Shown here one piece after another: positions 20,451 to 30,814 of a DNA stretch of 64,000 nucleotides. The position numbers were made by a program, and so were the translations under genes. Position 1 is the first letter of the stretch. Each line of letters begins with the position of its first letter. Source of the stretch: Symbiodinium natans (lineage: Eukaryota; Sar; Dinophyceae; Suessiales; Symbiodiniaceae). The notes under the pieces were generated by a model, which saw only the letters and a list, made by a program, of their open reading frames with translations, had not been told where the DNA came from and made no database searches. The stretch lies in assembly GCA_905221605.1 (NCBI GenBank), contig CAJNDS010002024.1, forward strand, positions 594,763 through 658,762. The letters are read 5' to 3'.

Positions 20451-20551
20451 TGTTCAGAGGTGCTCAGCCTAAACCCTAAACCCTAAACCCTAAATCCTAA
20501 ACCCTAAACCCTAAACCCTAAACCCTAAACCGTGTTCAGAGGTGCTCAGCC
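20451..20551. repeat. telomeric insert flanked by a 19-bp direct repeat
   Basis: TGTTCAGAGGTGCTCAGCC occurs at 20451-20469 and, identical, at 20533-20551. The 63 bp between are CCCTAAA units with one CCCTAAAT variant. It has the structure of an insertion with target-site duplication. Confidence 0.92.
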
Positions 20552-20953
20552 CAGTGGCCTTTGAGGCCGCCAGAGCAGGAGCTTCACAGAATGGAAGATG
20601 TGTTGTGCCCAGAACAGCCGACGCGCTCACAATGCTGGCCTTGGCGGCATGGCCGATCTGGGGTTTAGGGTTTAGGGTTTAGGGTTTAGGGTTTACGGTT
20701 TAGGGTTTGGGGTTTAGGGTTTGGGGTGTTGGAGGTTTGGGGGGTGATAGGACGTTGGGTGTGCTAGGTGTCGGGATTTGGGGTTTTGGCCTCCGGGAAA
20801 CGGGTTGAGGGTTTAGCATTTAGGGTTTGGGGTTTAGGGTTTAGGGTTTTTACGTTCGGAGACCTGCCAAGAGGCCGTGCCTACGAGCCAAGCTGCCACA
20901 TGTCGGATCGGCTGCACCTTTGGTCAAGCTCCTTTTGCTCCCGCCCTCAGAGT

Positions 20954-22811
20954 TTAGCGGGCGTCGACCGTGAAAGCGCGCGACGAGAAATGCACTAAGG
21001 AGTTGGGAAGCTGCAGCCCTTCCAAGCTCTGGTCGAAACAATGGCCGAAGGTCAAAGTCTGTAGGCCGCTGGGAAGCTGCACCCCTTCCAGTCTCTGGTT
21101 GAAAAAATAGCCGAAGGTCAAGGTCTGTAGGCCGCCGGGGAGCTGCACCCCTTCCAAGCTCTGGTTGAAGTTTCCACCAAATTTCAAGCTATGTAGGCCG
21201 CTGGGAAGCTGCACACCTTCCAAGCTCTGGTTGAAAAAATAGCCGAAGGTCAAGGTCTGTAGGCCGCCAGGGAGCTGCACCCCGTCCAAGCTCTGGTTGA
21301 AAGCAGGGCCGAAGGTCAAGGCCTGTAGGCCGCTGGGAAGCTGCACCCCTGCCAAGCTCCGGTTGAAACGATGGCCGAGGGTCAAGGACTGTAGGCCACT
21401 GGGAAGCTGCACTCCCGCCAAGCTGTGGTTGAAACCATAGTCGAAGGTCAAAGTCTGTAGGCCGCTGGGAAGCTGAACACCTTCCAAGCTCTGGTTGAAA
21501 TCATAGCCGAAGGTCAAGGTCTGTAGGCCATTGGGAAGCTGCACCCCGTCCAAGCTCTGGTTGAAAGCAGGGCCGAAGGTCAAGGTCTGTAGGCTGCTGG
21601 GAAGCTGCACCCCTGCCAAGCTCCGGTTGAAACGATGGCCGAACGTGAAGGTCTGTAGGCCGCCGGGAAGCTTCACACCTTCCAGGCTCTGGTTGAAGTT
21701 TCCACCGAATTTCAAGCTATGTAGGCCGCTGGGAAGCTGCACACCTTCCAAGCTCTGGTTGAAGCTGTCACAGAAGGTCAAGCTATGTAGGCCGCTGGGA
21801 AGCTGCACATATTCCAAGCTCTGGTTGAAACGATACCCGAAGGTCAAGTTCTGTAGGCCGTTGGGAAACTGCAGCCCTTCCAGTCTCTGGTTGCAAAAAC
21901 AAGTCAGGGTCTGTAGGGTGCTGGGAAGCTGCACCCCCTCCAAGCTCTGGTCGAAACAATGGCCGAAGGTCAAAGTCTGTAGGCCGCTGGGAAGCTGCAC
22001 CCCTTCCAGTCTCTGGTTGAAAAAATAGCCGAAGGTCAAGGTCTGTAGGCCGCCGGGGAGCTGCACCCCTTCCAAGCTCTGGTTGAAGTTTCCACCGAAG
22101 GTCAAGCTATGCAGGCCGCTGGGAAGCTGCACCCCTTCCAAGCTCTGGTTGAAACGATGGCCGAACGTCAAGGTCTGTAGGCCGCCGGGGAGCTGCCCCC
22201 CTTCCAGTCTCTGGTTGAAAGTCCCACCGAAGGTCAGGCAATGTAGGCCGCTGGGAAGCTGCACACCTTCCAAGCTCTGGTTGAAACAATAGCCGAGGGT
22301 CAAGGACTGCAGGCCGATGGGAAGCTGCGTACCTTCCAAGCTCTGGCTGAAAGCAGGGCCGAAGGTCAAGGTCTGTAGGCCACTGGGAAGCTGCACCCCG
22401 TCCAAGCTCTGGTTGAAAGCAGTAGCCGAAGGCCAAGGTCTGCAGGCCGCTGGGAAGCTGCACCCCTTCCAAGCTCTGGTTGAAGCTAAATCCGAACGTC
22501 AAGGCAACAACGGCATCCATGGCATCCGTGTCTTGATTCAATTCAGTTTTCGTTAATGATCGCTTGATACTGTGTGCCGCGCAGCCTGCACCACATTTTC
22601 GCACCACATACGTGAGCTCTTGGTCTTGAGTTTGTTGCAGCAGCGGCTGGTGCAGTTTGAGGACACGCTCACCTGAAGTCCGCACGATTGACGTCGCGGA
22701 AACGCCAACACTGCCTGCGACGCGTCTCCGCACATTGCGACCCGTTTCCGCATCGTCCACATGGAGCTCAAACGTGGAGCCGGCAAGACAGTGGATAGCC
22801 AACCGCCGCAT
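20954..22811 (-). CDS. ubiquitin-like plus FNIP-type leucine-rich repeat protein, 1-bp frameshift
   Basis: ATG at 22811-22809 begins MRRLAIHCLAGSTFELHVDD; residues 1 to about 75 have the length and hydrophobic pattern of a ubiquitin-like beta-grasp domain. A linker (KRSLTKTELNQDTDAMDAVV) is followed by about 23 units of 22 residues, consensus EGVQLPSGLQTLTFGxxFNQ then SL, ending in TAA at 20954-20956. One unit (about 21,890) is two residues short. The frame breaks by one base at 22417-22421: upstream the first unit is read in one frame, then all following units in another. The extra base could be an assembly error, a slip between units, or a sign of a pseudogene. Such repeats form curved LRR-like solenoids used in protein binding; the ligand is unknown. 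Unlike SMC2 in this window, there are no telomeric introns inside it. It is preceded directly by CCCTAAA repeat. An F-box-like or BspA-like label would be guesswork. Confidence 0.85.
21021..22096. repeat. 66-bp coding minisatellite with 918-bp higher-order duplication
   Basis: Segment 21021-21178 recurs, as far as I can align by eye without a mismatch, at 21939-22096. The shift of 918 bp is fourteen 66-bp units minus 6 bp, matching the one short unit. A second pair of units (HRFNRSLAGV..PAFNQSLDG) is also duplicated. Unequal exchange or conversion inside the array is recent. Confidence 0.88.
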
Positions 22812-22974
22812 GCTGGCGCTTCCGCAGCGACAAGACTCGACGAAGAATGGCGCGGGAGTGAGAGGCCCAAGTTGTTCATTTTGGGTACTGGGCACCTTCA
22901 GTCCTCATACCTAAACCCTAAACCCGAAACCCTAAACCCTAAACCCGTAAACCCTAAACCCTAAACCCCTCCTC

Positions 22975-23470
22975 AACGGATCATGTAGGACACCGAGCGG
23001 CCGCATCTCGTGAGAAAAAAACAACAACCTGAAAGGGCCTCAAGACCCCAAACACTTCCTGCCCTGAACCCTGAGCTCTCAGGTTTTGGGGTTTAGGGTT
23101 TAGGGTTTAGGGTAGGGTTTAGGGTTTAGGGTTTAGGGTTATAAACTCTAAGCCTTAAAACCAACCTGGGGTTGAGGGTGTAGGGCTTTCTCTATGAGCA
23201 ACCGGACCATCTCCTGGCTGACAGCGCCCATCATCGTCCACTAAGCATCGGACATCGACCCTAAACCCTAAACCCCAAACCCTAAACCCTAAACCCTAAA
23301 TCCCAAACCCTAAACCCCAAACCCGAAACCCTAAACCCTAGCCCTAAACCCTAAAAAGCTCAAGCCAGCCCTGAACCCTGAACCCTGCTGGGAACATTGC
23401 AAAAGTAGATGTCGCAGTTGACCACGCCCATGATGCATCCCACGGACCTGCAATCATGGGTTCCCCTACT
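22975..23470. other. telomeric tracts with two candidate minus-strand exons
   Basis: Islands at about 23190-23243 (WTMMGAVSQEMVRLLIEK) and 23393-23452 (VGCIMGVVNCDIYFCNVPS, after CAG|G) are separated by CCCTAAA tracts. Unidentified; order on the minus strand is 23.4 kb then 23.2 kb. Confidence 0.4.
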
Positions 23471-23476
23471 ACCCCG
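23454..23476. mobile_element. truncated family D end fused to telomeric repeat
   Basis: TCATGGGTTCCCCTACTACC is identical to the left end of the complete element at 24210 but stops at 23476, where TTTAGGG repeat begins. Confidence 0.9.
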
Positions 23477-23600
23477 TTTAGGGTCTAGGGTTTAGGGTTT
23501 AGGGTTTAGGGTTTAGGGTTTAGGGTTTAGGGTTTAGGGTTTAGGGTTTAGGGTTTAGGGTTTAGGGTTTAGGGTTTCAGGGTGTAGGGTCTAGGGTCCC
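23476..23600 (+). repeat. (TTTAGGG)n tract ending in CCCTAAA (head-to-head)
   Basis: About 14 units, then GGTCTAGGGTCCCTAAACCC at about 23588-23605. Confidence 0.93.
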
Positions 23601-23702
23601 TAAACCCAAAACCCAAACCCAAAAAGGTTCAGAGCCCTTTACTCTTAATATCCTGAATAAGGTTTAATGTCAGGGGTTACGGGTTAAGGGTTTAGGGTGA
23701 TC

Positions 23703-23937
23703 GAGAGAATTTCAAGCTCCTCGACACAAAGGAAAAAGCGTCCATACAAAATCTTTATGGCTGGCTTGAAAGTAGCGGCGGATGCCGTAAAGTCTAAACC
23801 CGAAACCCTAAACCCTAAGCCCTAAACCCTAAACCCTAAACCCTAAACCCTAAACCCGCCAGAGAGACTTGTATCCTACGTCTACAGGCGAAACCCTGAA
23901 CATCCAGGGGTGGGCCGAGTCCGCCCCGAGCCCTAAA
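23703..23937 (-). other. two candidate exons, unidentified
   Basis: About 23868-23937 reads ADSAHPWMFRVSPVDVGYKS (then LWR). About 23703-23797 reads FTASAATFKPAIKILYGRFF and continues. Both are minus strand, separated by a CCCTAAA tract at 23806-23856. Confidence 0.42.
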
Positions 23938-23954
23938 CCCTTAAACCCTATACA

Positions 23955-24132
23955 TCGGGATGTTCCTCCTTGTACTAACAGTCCTAGTAGGAGGTTTAGG
24001 GTCGAGGGCTTAGGGTTTAGGGCTTAGGGCTTGGGGTTTAGGGTTTAGGGTTTAGGGTTTAGGGTTTAGGGTTATAGCACCCCCTACTACAGTCCCTTTT
24101 CAGGGCTGTTAGCATCAGGGGGAACATCCCAA
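23955..24132. mobile_element. MITE-like family B with telomeric repeat inside
   Basis: Left end TCGGGATGTTCCTCCTTGTA with ACTAACAGTCC; right end GGGCTGTTAGC and GGGGGAACATCCC. The middle (about 23994-24073) is TTTAGGG repeat. Confidence 0.85.
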
Positions 24133-24209
24133 TCTGCACACCCTAACGCCCTGAAACCCTGTACACCCTCGAGCCCTGAACCCCTCAAAGTGACAACCGA
24201 AAACCCGAA

Positions 24210-24361
24210 TCATGGGTTCCCCTACTACCCCCCTCTATACTACCCCCATTGGTTCCCCCCATAATTCAGGCTATTTAGGGATAACTAGGCCTAGTTAAGG
24301 CTATTTAAGGGGGCAACCTAGGAGGGGTAGTAGAGATGGGGGGTAGTAGGGGAACCCATGA
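24210..24361. mobile_element. MITE-like family D, complete copy
   Basis: Terminal inverted repeats TCATGGGTTCCCCTACTACC and GGTAGTAGGGGAACCCATGA, total about 152 bp. Non-coding body. Confidence 0.9.
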
Positions 24362-24595
24362 CCTAAGGGTTCTGGCTTCTCAGGGTTTTCGCAGCTTTGG
24401 GATGAAGAGCACATAGGTGGAGGCCTTGAGGCTTCAGCCAAGAGGCCTCCTCTAACGCCCACGATCAGCAGCCCTTCGACACCCCTGACTAAAAGCTGAA
24501 GAACGCGACATCCCTTTCCAACAAAACTCCGCCAGAAAAACGAAAACAACACTACACCCCCAACCCTGAGCCCGAAACCCTAAACCCTAAATCCT

Positions 24596-24668
24596 AAATC
24601 CTAAACCCTAAACCCCAAACCCTAAACCCTAAACCCTAAACCCTAAACCCTAAACCCTAAACCCTAAC
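24596..24668 (-). repeat. (CCCTAAA)n tract
   Basis: About ten units. Confidence 0.94.
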
Positions 24669-24709
24669 AAACCTGGAAGAGGGTTTCGGGTTTTAGGGTC
24701 TTGGGTCTC

Positions 24710-24783
24710 GCAGACTCGAGGGGGCTCTGAGATGCGGGCGGCACGTTGATGAGCCGGGGGTCATCTTTCCACCCCGACACCTG
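24710..24783 (-). CDS. candidate exon, unidentified
   Basis: After CCAG|G the frame reads VSGWKDDPRLINVPPASQSP and continues. Confidence 0.42.
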
Positions 24784-24898
24784 GTTTGGGGTTTAGGGTT
24801 TAAGGTTTGGGGTTTAGGGTTTAGGTTTTAGGGTTTAGGGTTTAGGGTTTACTGTAGGGCTTGGAGCTTAGAACTTGAACTGGTGCTTAGGATTTGGG

Positions 24899-24914
24899 CT
24901 CGAGAATTCTCGAG
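24899..24914. repeat. 16-bp perfect palindrome
   Basis: CTCGAGAATTCTCGAG reads the same on both strands. Confidence 0.95.
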
Positions 24915-25109
24915 TTTGGAGCCTTGGCACGCGCCTGTCTCACGAAGCCGGGTTGTGGGGTGGGGTACGAAATCAACCCTGACCCTAAACCCTAAACCCT
25001 AAACTCTCTACATCCCCTGAGCTTAGAGCCTTGAGGCTCAAGGTTTCCAGGCTTCGGGTGTGAGGTTTAGGGGTTTAGGGGTTAGGGTCTAGAGTTTCGG
25101 GTTTAGGGT

Positions 25110-25400
25110 TTAAGGTTTCGGGTTTAGGGGTTTAGGGGTTTAGGGGTTTAGGGGTTTAGGGGTTTAGGGGTTTAGGGGTTTAGGGGTTTAGGGGTTTAGG
25201 GGTTTAGGGGTTTAGGGGTTTAGGGGTTTAGGGGTTTAGGGGTTTAGGGGTTTAGGGGTTTAGGGGTTTAGGGGTTTAGGGGTTTAGGGGTTTAGGGGTT
25301 AGGGGTTTAGGGGTTTAGGGGTTTAGGGGTTTAGGGGTTTAGGGGTTTAGGGGTTTAGGGGTTTAGGGGTTTAGGGGTTTAGGGGTTTAGGGTTTAGGTT
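25110..25400 (+). repeat. (TTTAGGGG)n octamer tract
   Basis: More than 30 octamers with a single heptamer interruption, flanked by canonical units. A near-pure octamer form of the telomeric repeat. Confidence 0.96.
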
Positions 25401-25431
25401 TTAAGGTTAAGGCTCAGGGACCCCTGAGTTA

Positions 25432-25508
25432 AAACCCAACACCCAGCCGCCGCTCCGGATGCACCAGCCAAGGACCCGGCTGACTCGAAGACGTTCATGA
25501 CCAACTGC
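25432..25508 (-). CDS. candidate exon, unidentified
   Basis: Frame with KKQLVMNVFESAGSLAGASG. Another island at about 25927-25993 reads GSAYALNGICGSPALVAHG after CACAG|G. Confidence 0.42.
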
Positions 25509-25579
25509 TTCTTGCTTAGGCCTGGGACTTCCCAGGTTCAGGGTTTAGGGCTTAGGGTTCAGGGATTAGGGTTTAGGAT

Positions 25580-25695
25580 TTAGGGTTGAGGGTTCATAGG
25601 GTTCATAGGGTTCACAGGGTTCATAGGGTTCATAGGGTTCATAGGGTTCATAGGGTTCATAGGGTTCATAGGGTTCATAGGGTTTCTAGGGTTTA
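25580..25695 (+). repeat. 10-bp repeat (GGGTTCATA)n-type
   Basis: About ten GTTCATAGG-type units derived from telomeric repeat by a CA insertion. Confidence 0.9.
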
Positions 25696-25792
25696 CAGTC
25701 ATCGGTTTGATCGGGCCCTTTCTGAACCCTAAATCCTCAGCGCCCAGAAGCCCTAAACCCCCAAAGCCCTCTTGGAAGCCGCAAAACCCTAA

Positions 25793-25885
25793 ACCCTACC
25801 TAAACCCTGCCTAAACCCTACCTAAACCCTACCTAATCCCTACCTAAACACTACCTAAACCCGACCTAAACCCTGCCTAAATCCT
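25793..25885 (-). repeat. (CCTAAACCCTA)n-type repeat
   Basis: About nine units of the type CCTACCTAAAC. Another locally homogenised variant. Confidence 0.88.
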
Positions 25886-26849
25886 ACCTTAACCCCTAGC
25901 CCTAAACCCTAAACTCTAAACTCTACGCCTGCCGTGCGCAACGAGGGCCGGACTACCGCAGATCCCGTTCAGGGCATAGGCCGAACCTGTGACTCCGGGT
26001 GGGTCTTTAGTGCTTTAGCTTAGGGGTCTAGGGTTTAGGGTTTAGGGTTGAGGGTTGAGGGTTTAGGGTTTAGGGTTTAGGGTTTAGGGTTTTAGGTGTT
26101 GAGTGTTTAGAGTTTAGGATCCAAAAGGGTACTTCGGGTTTTTAAAATAGAACAACCATCTAGCTCATCATGTTGTTGTATCGCTGAGCCCCAACACAAG
26201 CTTGGGAACCGTTGATCATCAACTTGATTAGCCCCTTTTTTTGCTCGCCTCCCACTGCCAAACTTGGGCATCCCTTAACAAAAACAAAATCCAATATTGA
26301 ATATTTCGGGCCCTATTCCTGTTGACCAGACAGCCTCAGACCTTAGCGCCGTGAATTGTGAAAGTTAGCAGTTGAGGGTTCAGGGTTCAGGGTTTACGGT
26401 TTAGGGTTTAGGGTTGAGGGTTTAGGGTTTAGGGTCTAGGGTTTAGGGTTTAGGGTCTAGGGTTGAGGGTTTAGGGTTTAGGCTTTGGAATACCCTAGCC
26501 CAAAAAAGGTTCACCGTTACAAAAAAGTAGGATTCTTTATCGCCAAAACGGCTAAAGGTTCCCTACCCAATACCTAAGTTAGGGTCTCTAGGGTCTTAAG
26601 AGTCTTTAGGGTCTTTTGAGACCCTAAACCCCAAACCCTAAACCCTAAACCCTGTCTTTAGGGTCTTTAGGGTCCTTTGAGGGGCTTCAGGGTTTAGGGT
26701 CTGCAGACCTACAGCTAGGCAAATGAGCCAGATAGCAAGGTACTTCTGGCGCGCCCATCTAAACTAGGTTAAGACTCGTCCGGCTTCCAGGGTTTAGGGT
26801 TTAGGGTTTAGGGTTTAGGGTTTAGGGTTTAGAGTTTAGGGTTTAGGGT

Positions 26850-27053
26850 TTCAAAAGCGTGCCCCAAAGGGCACGCGGGTTTGTTTGTTGGGCGGCACGT
26901 AGCACATGCCCCAGCACCATAAACTTTCTATCTGAGTTCCAAACCAACAAGCACGCACAGCTCAGGAGCGTTAACGCATGCGGCACTTGCAGATGGTTGG
27001 CCAGACAGAGCGCGTTTCGCCGGCGGATCATGTCTGGGTCGTCCACCAGCACG
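26850..27053 (-). CDS. candidate long exon, unidentified
   Basis: The minus strand is open for about 68 codons, beginning VLVDDPDMIRRRNALCLANH and including LLVWNSDRKFMVLGHVLRAA. The plus strand is also open for about 66 codons but has a less protein-like composition. No domain recognised. Confidence 0.45.
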
Positions 27054-27079
27054 ATTTAGGGTCTAGGGTTTAGGATTTT

Positions 27080-27260
27080 GGGTTTAGGGTTTAGGGTTTA
27101 AAAATATTCACCCTTTATAAGGGCACTATAGGGACTACTATTTTACATTTTGGGGATTCTTAAGCAAACCGCAGATCACTGCTGCGCAGTCTTGCATCAC
27201 ATCTCTCAGCGGAGAGGCGGGCTGCAACTGGCATCATCGGCTCTGGCCGCCCAGCTTCCC
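27080..27260. other. element remnant (27080-27165) and candidate exon
   Basis: 27110-27165 (CACTATAGGGACTACTATTT ... GGGGATTCTTAAGCAAA) resembles one end of the 47.85-kb family F element. About 27170-27262 reads RPEPMMPVAARLSAERCDAR on the minus strand, with a plus-strand frame of similar length. Confidence 0.4.
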
Positions 27261-27429
27261 TGGCTGCTAAAAGCCCAAAAACCCCCAAAGTTCCCTAATA
27301 CAATCACTATAATACCTATAACCCCCAAAGTTCCCTAATACAATCACTATAATACCTAAAACCCCAAGAACCCTATCAAGACTCGAAACTCCGGCGCCCA
27401 CACATCTCTCGTCTTTCCGGGTCTTTCGG

Positions 27430-27600
27430 GTCTCAGGGTTGGAACCATGGGCCCGTAGCATGGTCCCTTGCCCTTGCTTCAAAAGGGCCTTTAAAGGGAT
27501 CCGAAGTATTTGGGCCCTTTTTGTTGTAGAGTGTAGAGAAGGGTTCTCTAGCAGGAGGCACAAATTGAGGGCCCATACTTCGGATCCCCTAACAAGGTTT
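27430..27600. mobile_element. MITE-like family H
   Basis: GGTTGGAACCATGGGCCC at the left, GGGATCCGAAGTAT inside, and GGGCCCATACTTCGGATCCC at the right (about 27574-27590). Related pieces lie at 35955-36025 and 42316-42420. Confidence 0.75.
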
Positions 27601-28046
27601 ATTTTTGTTTTTAAGGGTTAGAGTGTGCTGAACCCCCCTTTTTGCCAAAAAAATGAATCCCTTGTGGCCCACGGCAAGAACGGTAAGTTTGGCGAGGAAG
27701 GGGGGGGGGGTTGGGTTCATTGTCTAGAGTCTAGGGCGCAGGATTTGAGAAGGGTGGAGGTTTGGGTTGGTGGGGGGGGGGGGGGGGGCGGGGGTTGAGG
27801 CTAGGACACGGGGTGTAGAAACGTAGTTCGGGTACTTCTGCACGCAACAGCAGGTGAACTCCCACAGTTTCACCCAAACCCGAAACCCTAAGTCCCCTAA
27901 CCCAACCACTAAACCCTAAACCCTAAGCCCTAAACCCTAAACCCTAAACCGCCTCAACACCCCTGAGCCCTGCCGACACCCTAAACACCATAGGACCAAG
28001 AGCCCAGCACCAGGTCTGCCCGAAAATCCCCAAACCCTTAACCCCC

Positions 28047-28120
28047 GATTTAGGGTTTAGGGTTTAGGGTTTAGGGTTTAGGGTTTAGGGTTTAGGGTTT
28101 AGGGTTTAGGGTTTAGGGTT
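28047..28120 (+). repeat. (TTTAGGG)10 tract
   Basis: Perfect heptamers. Confidence 0.96.
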
Positions 28121-28129
28121 GCTGCAAGC

Positions 28130-28213
28130 TGTGGCCCCCTACCGCTCTCCGCACTGCACATGTCCTTCACCTGCCGGTAGCCCCAATCGATCCTGGGCAG
28201 CGGTTGCTGCTTG
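28130..28213 (-). CDS. candidate exon, unidentified
   Basis: Frame with SKQQPLPRIDWGYRQVKDMC and on to SAESGRG, about 28 codons, good composition. Confidence 0.42.
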
Positions 28214-28589
28214 GACTTAGCGTATTGGGTTTAGGGTTTAGGGTTTCGGGTTTAGGGCTTAGGGCTTAGGGTTGAGCGCTTCGGTGTAGGGCACGGGCTC
28301 TATAAAAAGCGCGAGGAGGCCTGAGTAAGAGGGTTCTTTTGGGTCACTTGCGGGGTTTTGGGGTCTAGGGTTTATGCTTGAGGGTTTAGGGTCTAGGGCT
28401 TACTTAGGCCTATATAGTGTAGGGTGTTTCATTTGGTAATGGTTTTGGTTTGTAAAGCTTCCTTGGGGTCTCGGACAACCGTGAGAGCGATTGGGGGCTT
28501 GAGGGGGCTGTGTCGTTGTACCGGTGGTAGGGGCATCCTACACCGTACTCCCTATAAGAATCCCAATCAAGGGCTGTTATAATTCGGGT

Positions 28590-28760
28590 TTTAGGGTTAT
28601 AGGGTTATAGGGTTATAGGGTTATAAGGTTATAGGGTTATAGGGTTATAGGGTTGTAGGGTTATAGGGTTTTAGGGTTATTGGGTTATAGGGGTATCGGG
28701 TTATAGGGTCATAGGGTTTTAGGGGTTTTAGGGGCTTTAGGGTTTTAGAGCTTCAGGGTT
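28590..28760 (+). repeat. (GTTATAGG)n variant tract
   Basis: About 12 GTTATAGG octamers, then GTTTTAGGG units. Confidence 0.92.
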
Positions 28761-28796
28761 TTAGGGCTTAGGGTTCTAGACGTCTCTAGACCCCAA

Positions 28797-29075
28797 AAGG
28801 TGGATGAAGCAGCGGAAACATGTGCCCCTCGCCGCCCAGGCGCCTCTGAAGCCAGATGATCGAAGCCACCATTCCAGGAGCCCTAAACCCGCCCTCAGTC
28901 CTAACTCCTGAACCCTAAGCCCTAAACCCTCAACCCTAACTCCTGAACCCTAAACCCTAAAACTTGTATAAATCCTATTGTCTACACAAGTTCACCTGCC
29001 GAAGAGGACTTGGCTTGTCATGGTCGTTTTTGTCGATCCGTGCAAAGGACTTTCGCGTTGAAATGCTGTCTTCTG
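28797..29075 (-). other. two candidate exons, unidentified
   Basis: About 28990-29075 reads SISTRKSFARIDKNDHDKPS and ends CAG before GTGAAC (GT donor). About 28797-28882 reads GMVASIIWLQRRLGGEGHMF. Both minus strand. Confidence 0.42.
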
Positions 29076-29149
29076 GGTTTGGGGAGTAGAGACTGGGCCA
29101 CGAGAAACCTCTCTAAGCCCCGAGATCCTCCAATGCTCTACCTAAACCG

Positions 29150-29450
29150 AAACCCTAAACCCTAAACCCTAAACCCTAAACCCTAAACCCTAAACCCTAA
29201 ACCCTAAACCCTAAACCCTAAACCCTAAACCCTAAACCCTAAACCCTAAACCCTAAACCCTAAACCCTAAACCCAATCATAAACCCTAAACTTTAAACCT
29301 TTCAATAATTTCAATAAACCCTAAAACCCCACACCCTAAGTCTCTCGCTAGTTTCAATAAACCCTAAACCCTAAACCCTAAACCTAAACCCTAAACCCTA
29401 AACCCTAAACCCTAAACCCTAAACCCTAAACCCTAAACCCTAAACCCTCA
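29150..29450 (-). repeat. two (CCCTAAA)n tracts with TTTCAATAA spacer copies
   Basis: 29150-29273 and about 29354-29449 are near-perfect. Between them TTTCAATAA recurs three times, twice as TTTCAATAAACCCTAAA, so spacer and telomeric units were copied together. Confidence 0.93.
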
Positions 29451-29456
29451 CAATGG

Positions 29457-30475
29457 CAGTCAAGGGCTCCCAGATGACCGGGACCCGCAGTAGTAGCCTC
29501 AGCGCATCTTCGAAGCTTCGAAAGCTTCGGGGCATTGAAGCTTGTACCCCTGAACCCTACATCCTAAACCCTAAACCCTAAACCCTAAACTTTTGAGGGG
29601 ACTCGTGGCTGAGGAGGGCGAGCTTCAGTTGCAACGAGCTTGAGGAGCTTTTCTGGGAGCTTTACTCCAGCAGTTCAGAGGGTTTGGGATTTAGGGTTTA
29701 GGGTGTAGGATTTAGGGTTTAGGGTTTAGGGTTTAGGATTTAGGGTTTAGGGCGTAGGGTTTAGGATTTAGGGTTTAGGATTTAGGGTTTCGGGTGTAGG
29801 GTTGAGGGCGGCGGGGAAGTCGGCGTCGGGGAGGCTTCGCGAAGAGGCCAAAGGCGTGGGTATGAATGTGTTTCTGCTTTTCGGAACAGCTGTTTAGGGT
29901 TTAGGGTTCAGGGTTTTTGGGTTTAGGGTTTAGGGTTTAGGGTTTAGGGTTTAGGGTTTAGGGTTTAGGGTTTAGGGTTTAGGGTTTTCAGGGTAGACGG
30001 TCTGCTACGGCCAATAGAACCCTCTTCTACCCCAAAGCCGAAACCCTGAACCCTAAATTGAGCAAGCCATGAATACCTCGGACCTCCAAGCAGAGCTTAC
30101 ATAACCCTAAACCCTAAACCCTAAACCCTAAACCCTAGAACCCTAAACCCTGAAACCTCTCGACTCGCAACGCCTCAAGGGCTGCGGCCGCAGACTGTGA
30201 GCCCGAACAGCGCGAGTCTACCCAAAACCCCTAAGCCCTTAATGGCTGAACCCCAAACCCCTTAACCCCTTCACCCCTGAACACCGAAACCCGAAAAACT
30301 AAACCCCAAACCCCTAAACTCTAAACTCTAAACCCTACACCCTAAATCCCACGCCCCAAACCCTACACCCCAAACCCTACACCCCTTAGCAAGCCCCCGG
30401 CTGTCTCTCGAAACGCCCCCGACGGTATCCTGGTTGTCAGATGCAGCGCACCTTGCGGCGAGGGGTAGCAGCTTG
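29457..30475 (-). other. run of candidate minus-strand exons between telomeric tracts
   Basis: Protein-like frames at about 29457-29537 (SFEDALRLLLRVPVIWEPL), 29593-29665 (LPEKLLKLVATEARPPQP), 29800-29880 (TFIPTPLASSRSLPDADFPA), 30160-30215 (SAAAALEALRVER) and 30383-30475 (KLLPLAARCAASDNQDTVGG). Telomeric tracts lie at 29700-29800 and 29930-29990. No family recognised; whether they form one gene is unknown. Confidence 0.38.
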
Positions 30476-30814
30476 CAGCTTAAGGGGTGGGTTTAGGGTT
30501 TAGCGCTTAGGGCTAGCTGGGGATTAGGATTTAGGGTTTAGGGTCTAGGTGTTAGGGTTAAGGGCTTGGGGTCTAGGGTGTAGGGTTTAGGGTTTAGGGT
30601 TTGGGGTTTAGGGTTTAGGGTTTAGGATTTAGGGTTTAGGCGTGAGGGTTGATGGGGTTAGGTCTCCCCAAACCCTGAACCCTAAACCCTCAAAAAACCT
30701 ACGCCCTAAACCCTGAACCACAATACCCGAAACCCTAAACCCCAAACCCTAAACCCCAAACCCTAAACCCGAAACCCTAAACCCTAAACCCTAAACCCTA
30801 AACCCCAAGCCAAC

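Noticed and set aside
21531-22914. Plus-strand frames inside the LRR gene
   Set aside because: Shadow frames of the 66-bp repeat, which is open on both strands; the minus strand gives the regular LRR pattern and the ubiquitin-like head.
28300-28312. TATAAAA as a promoter element
   Set aside because: Single AT-rich match with no gene start next to it; dinoflagellate promoters generally lack TATA boxes.
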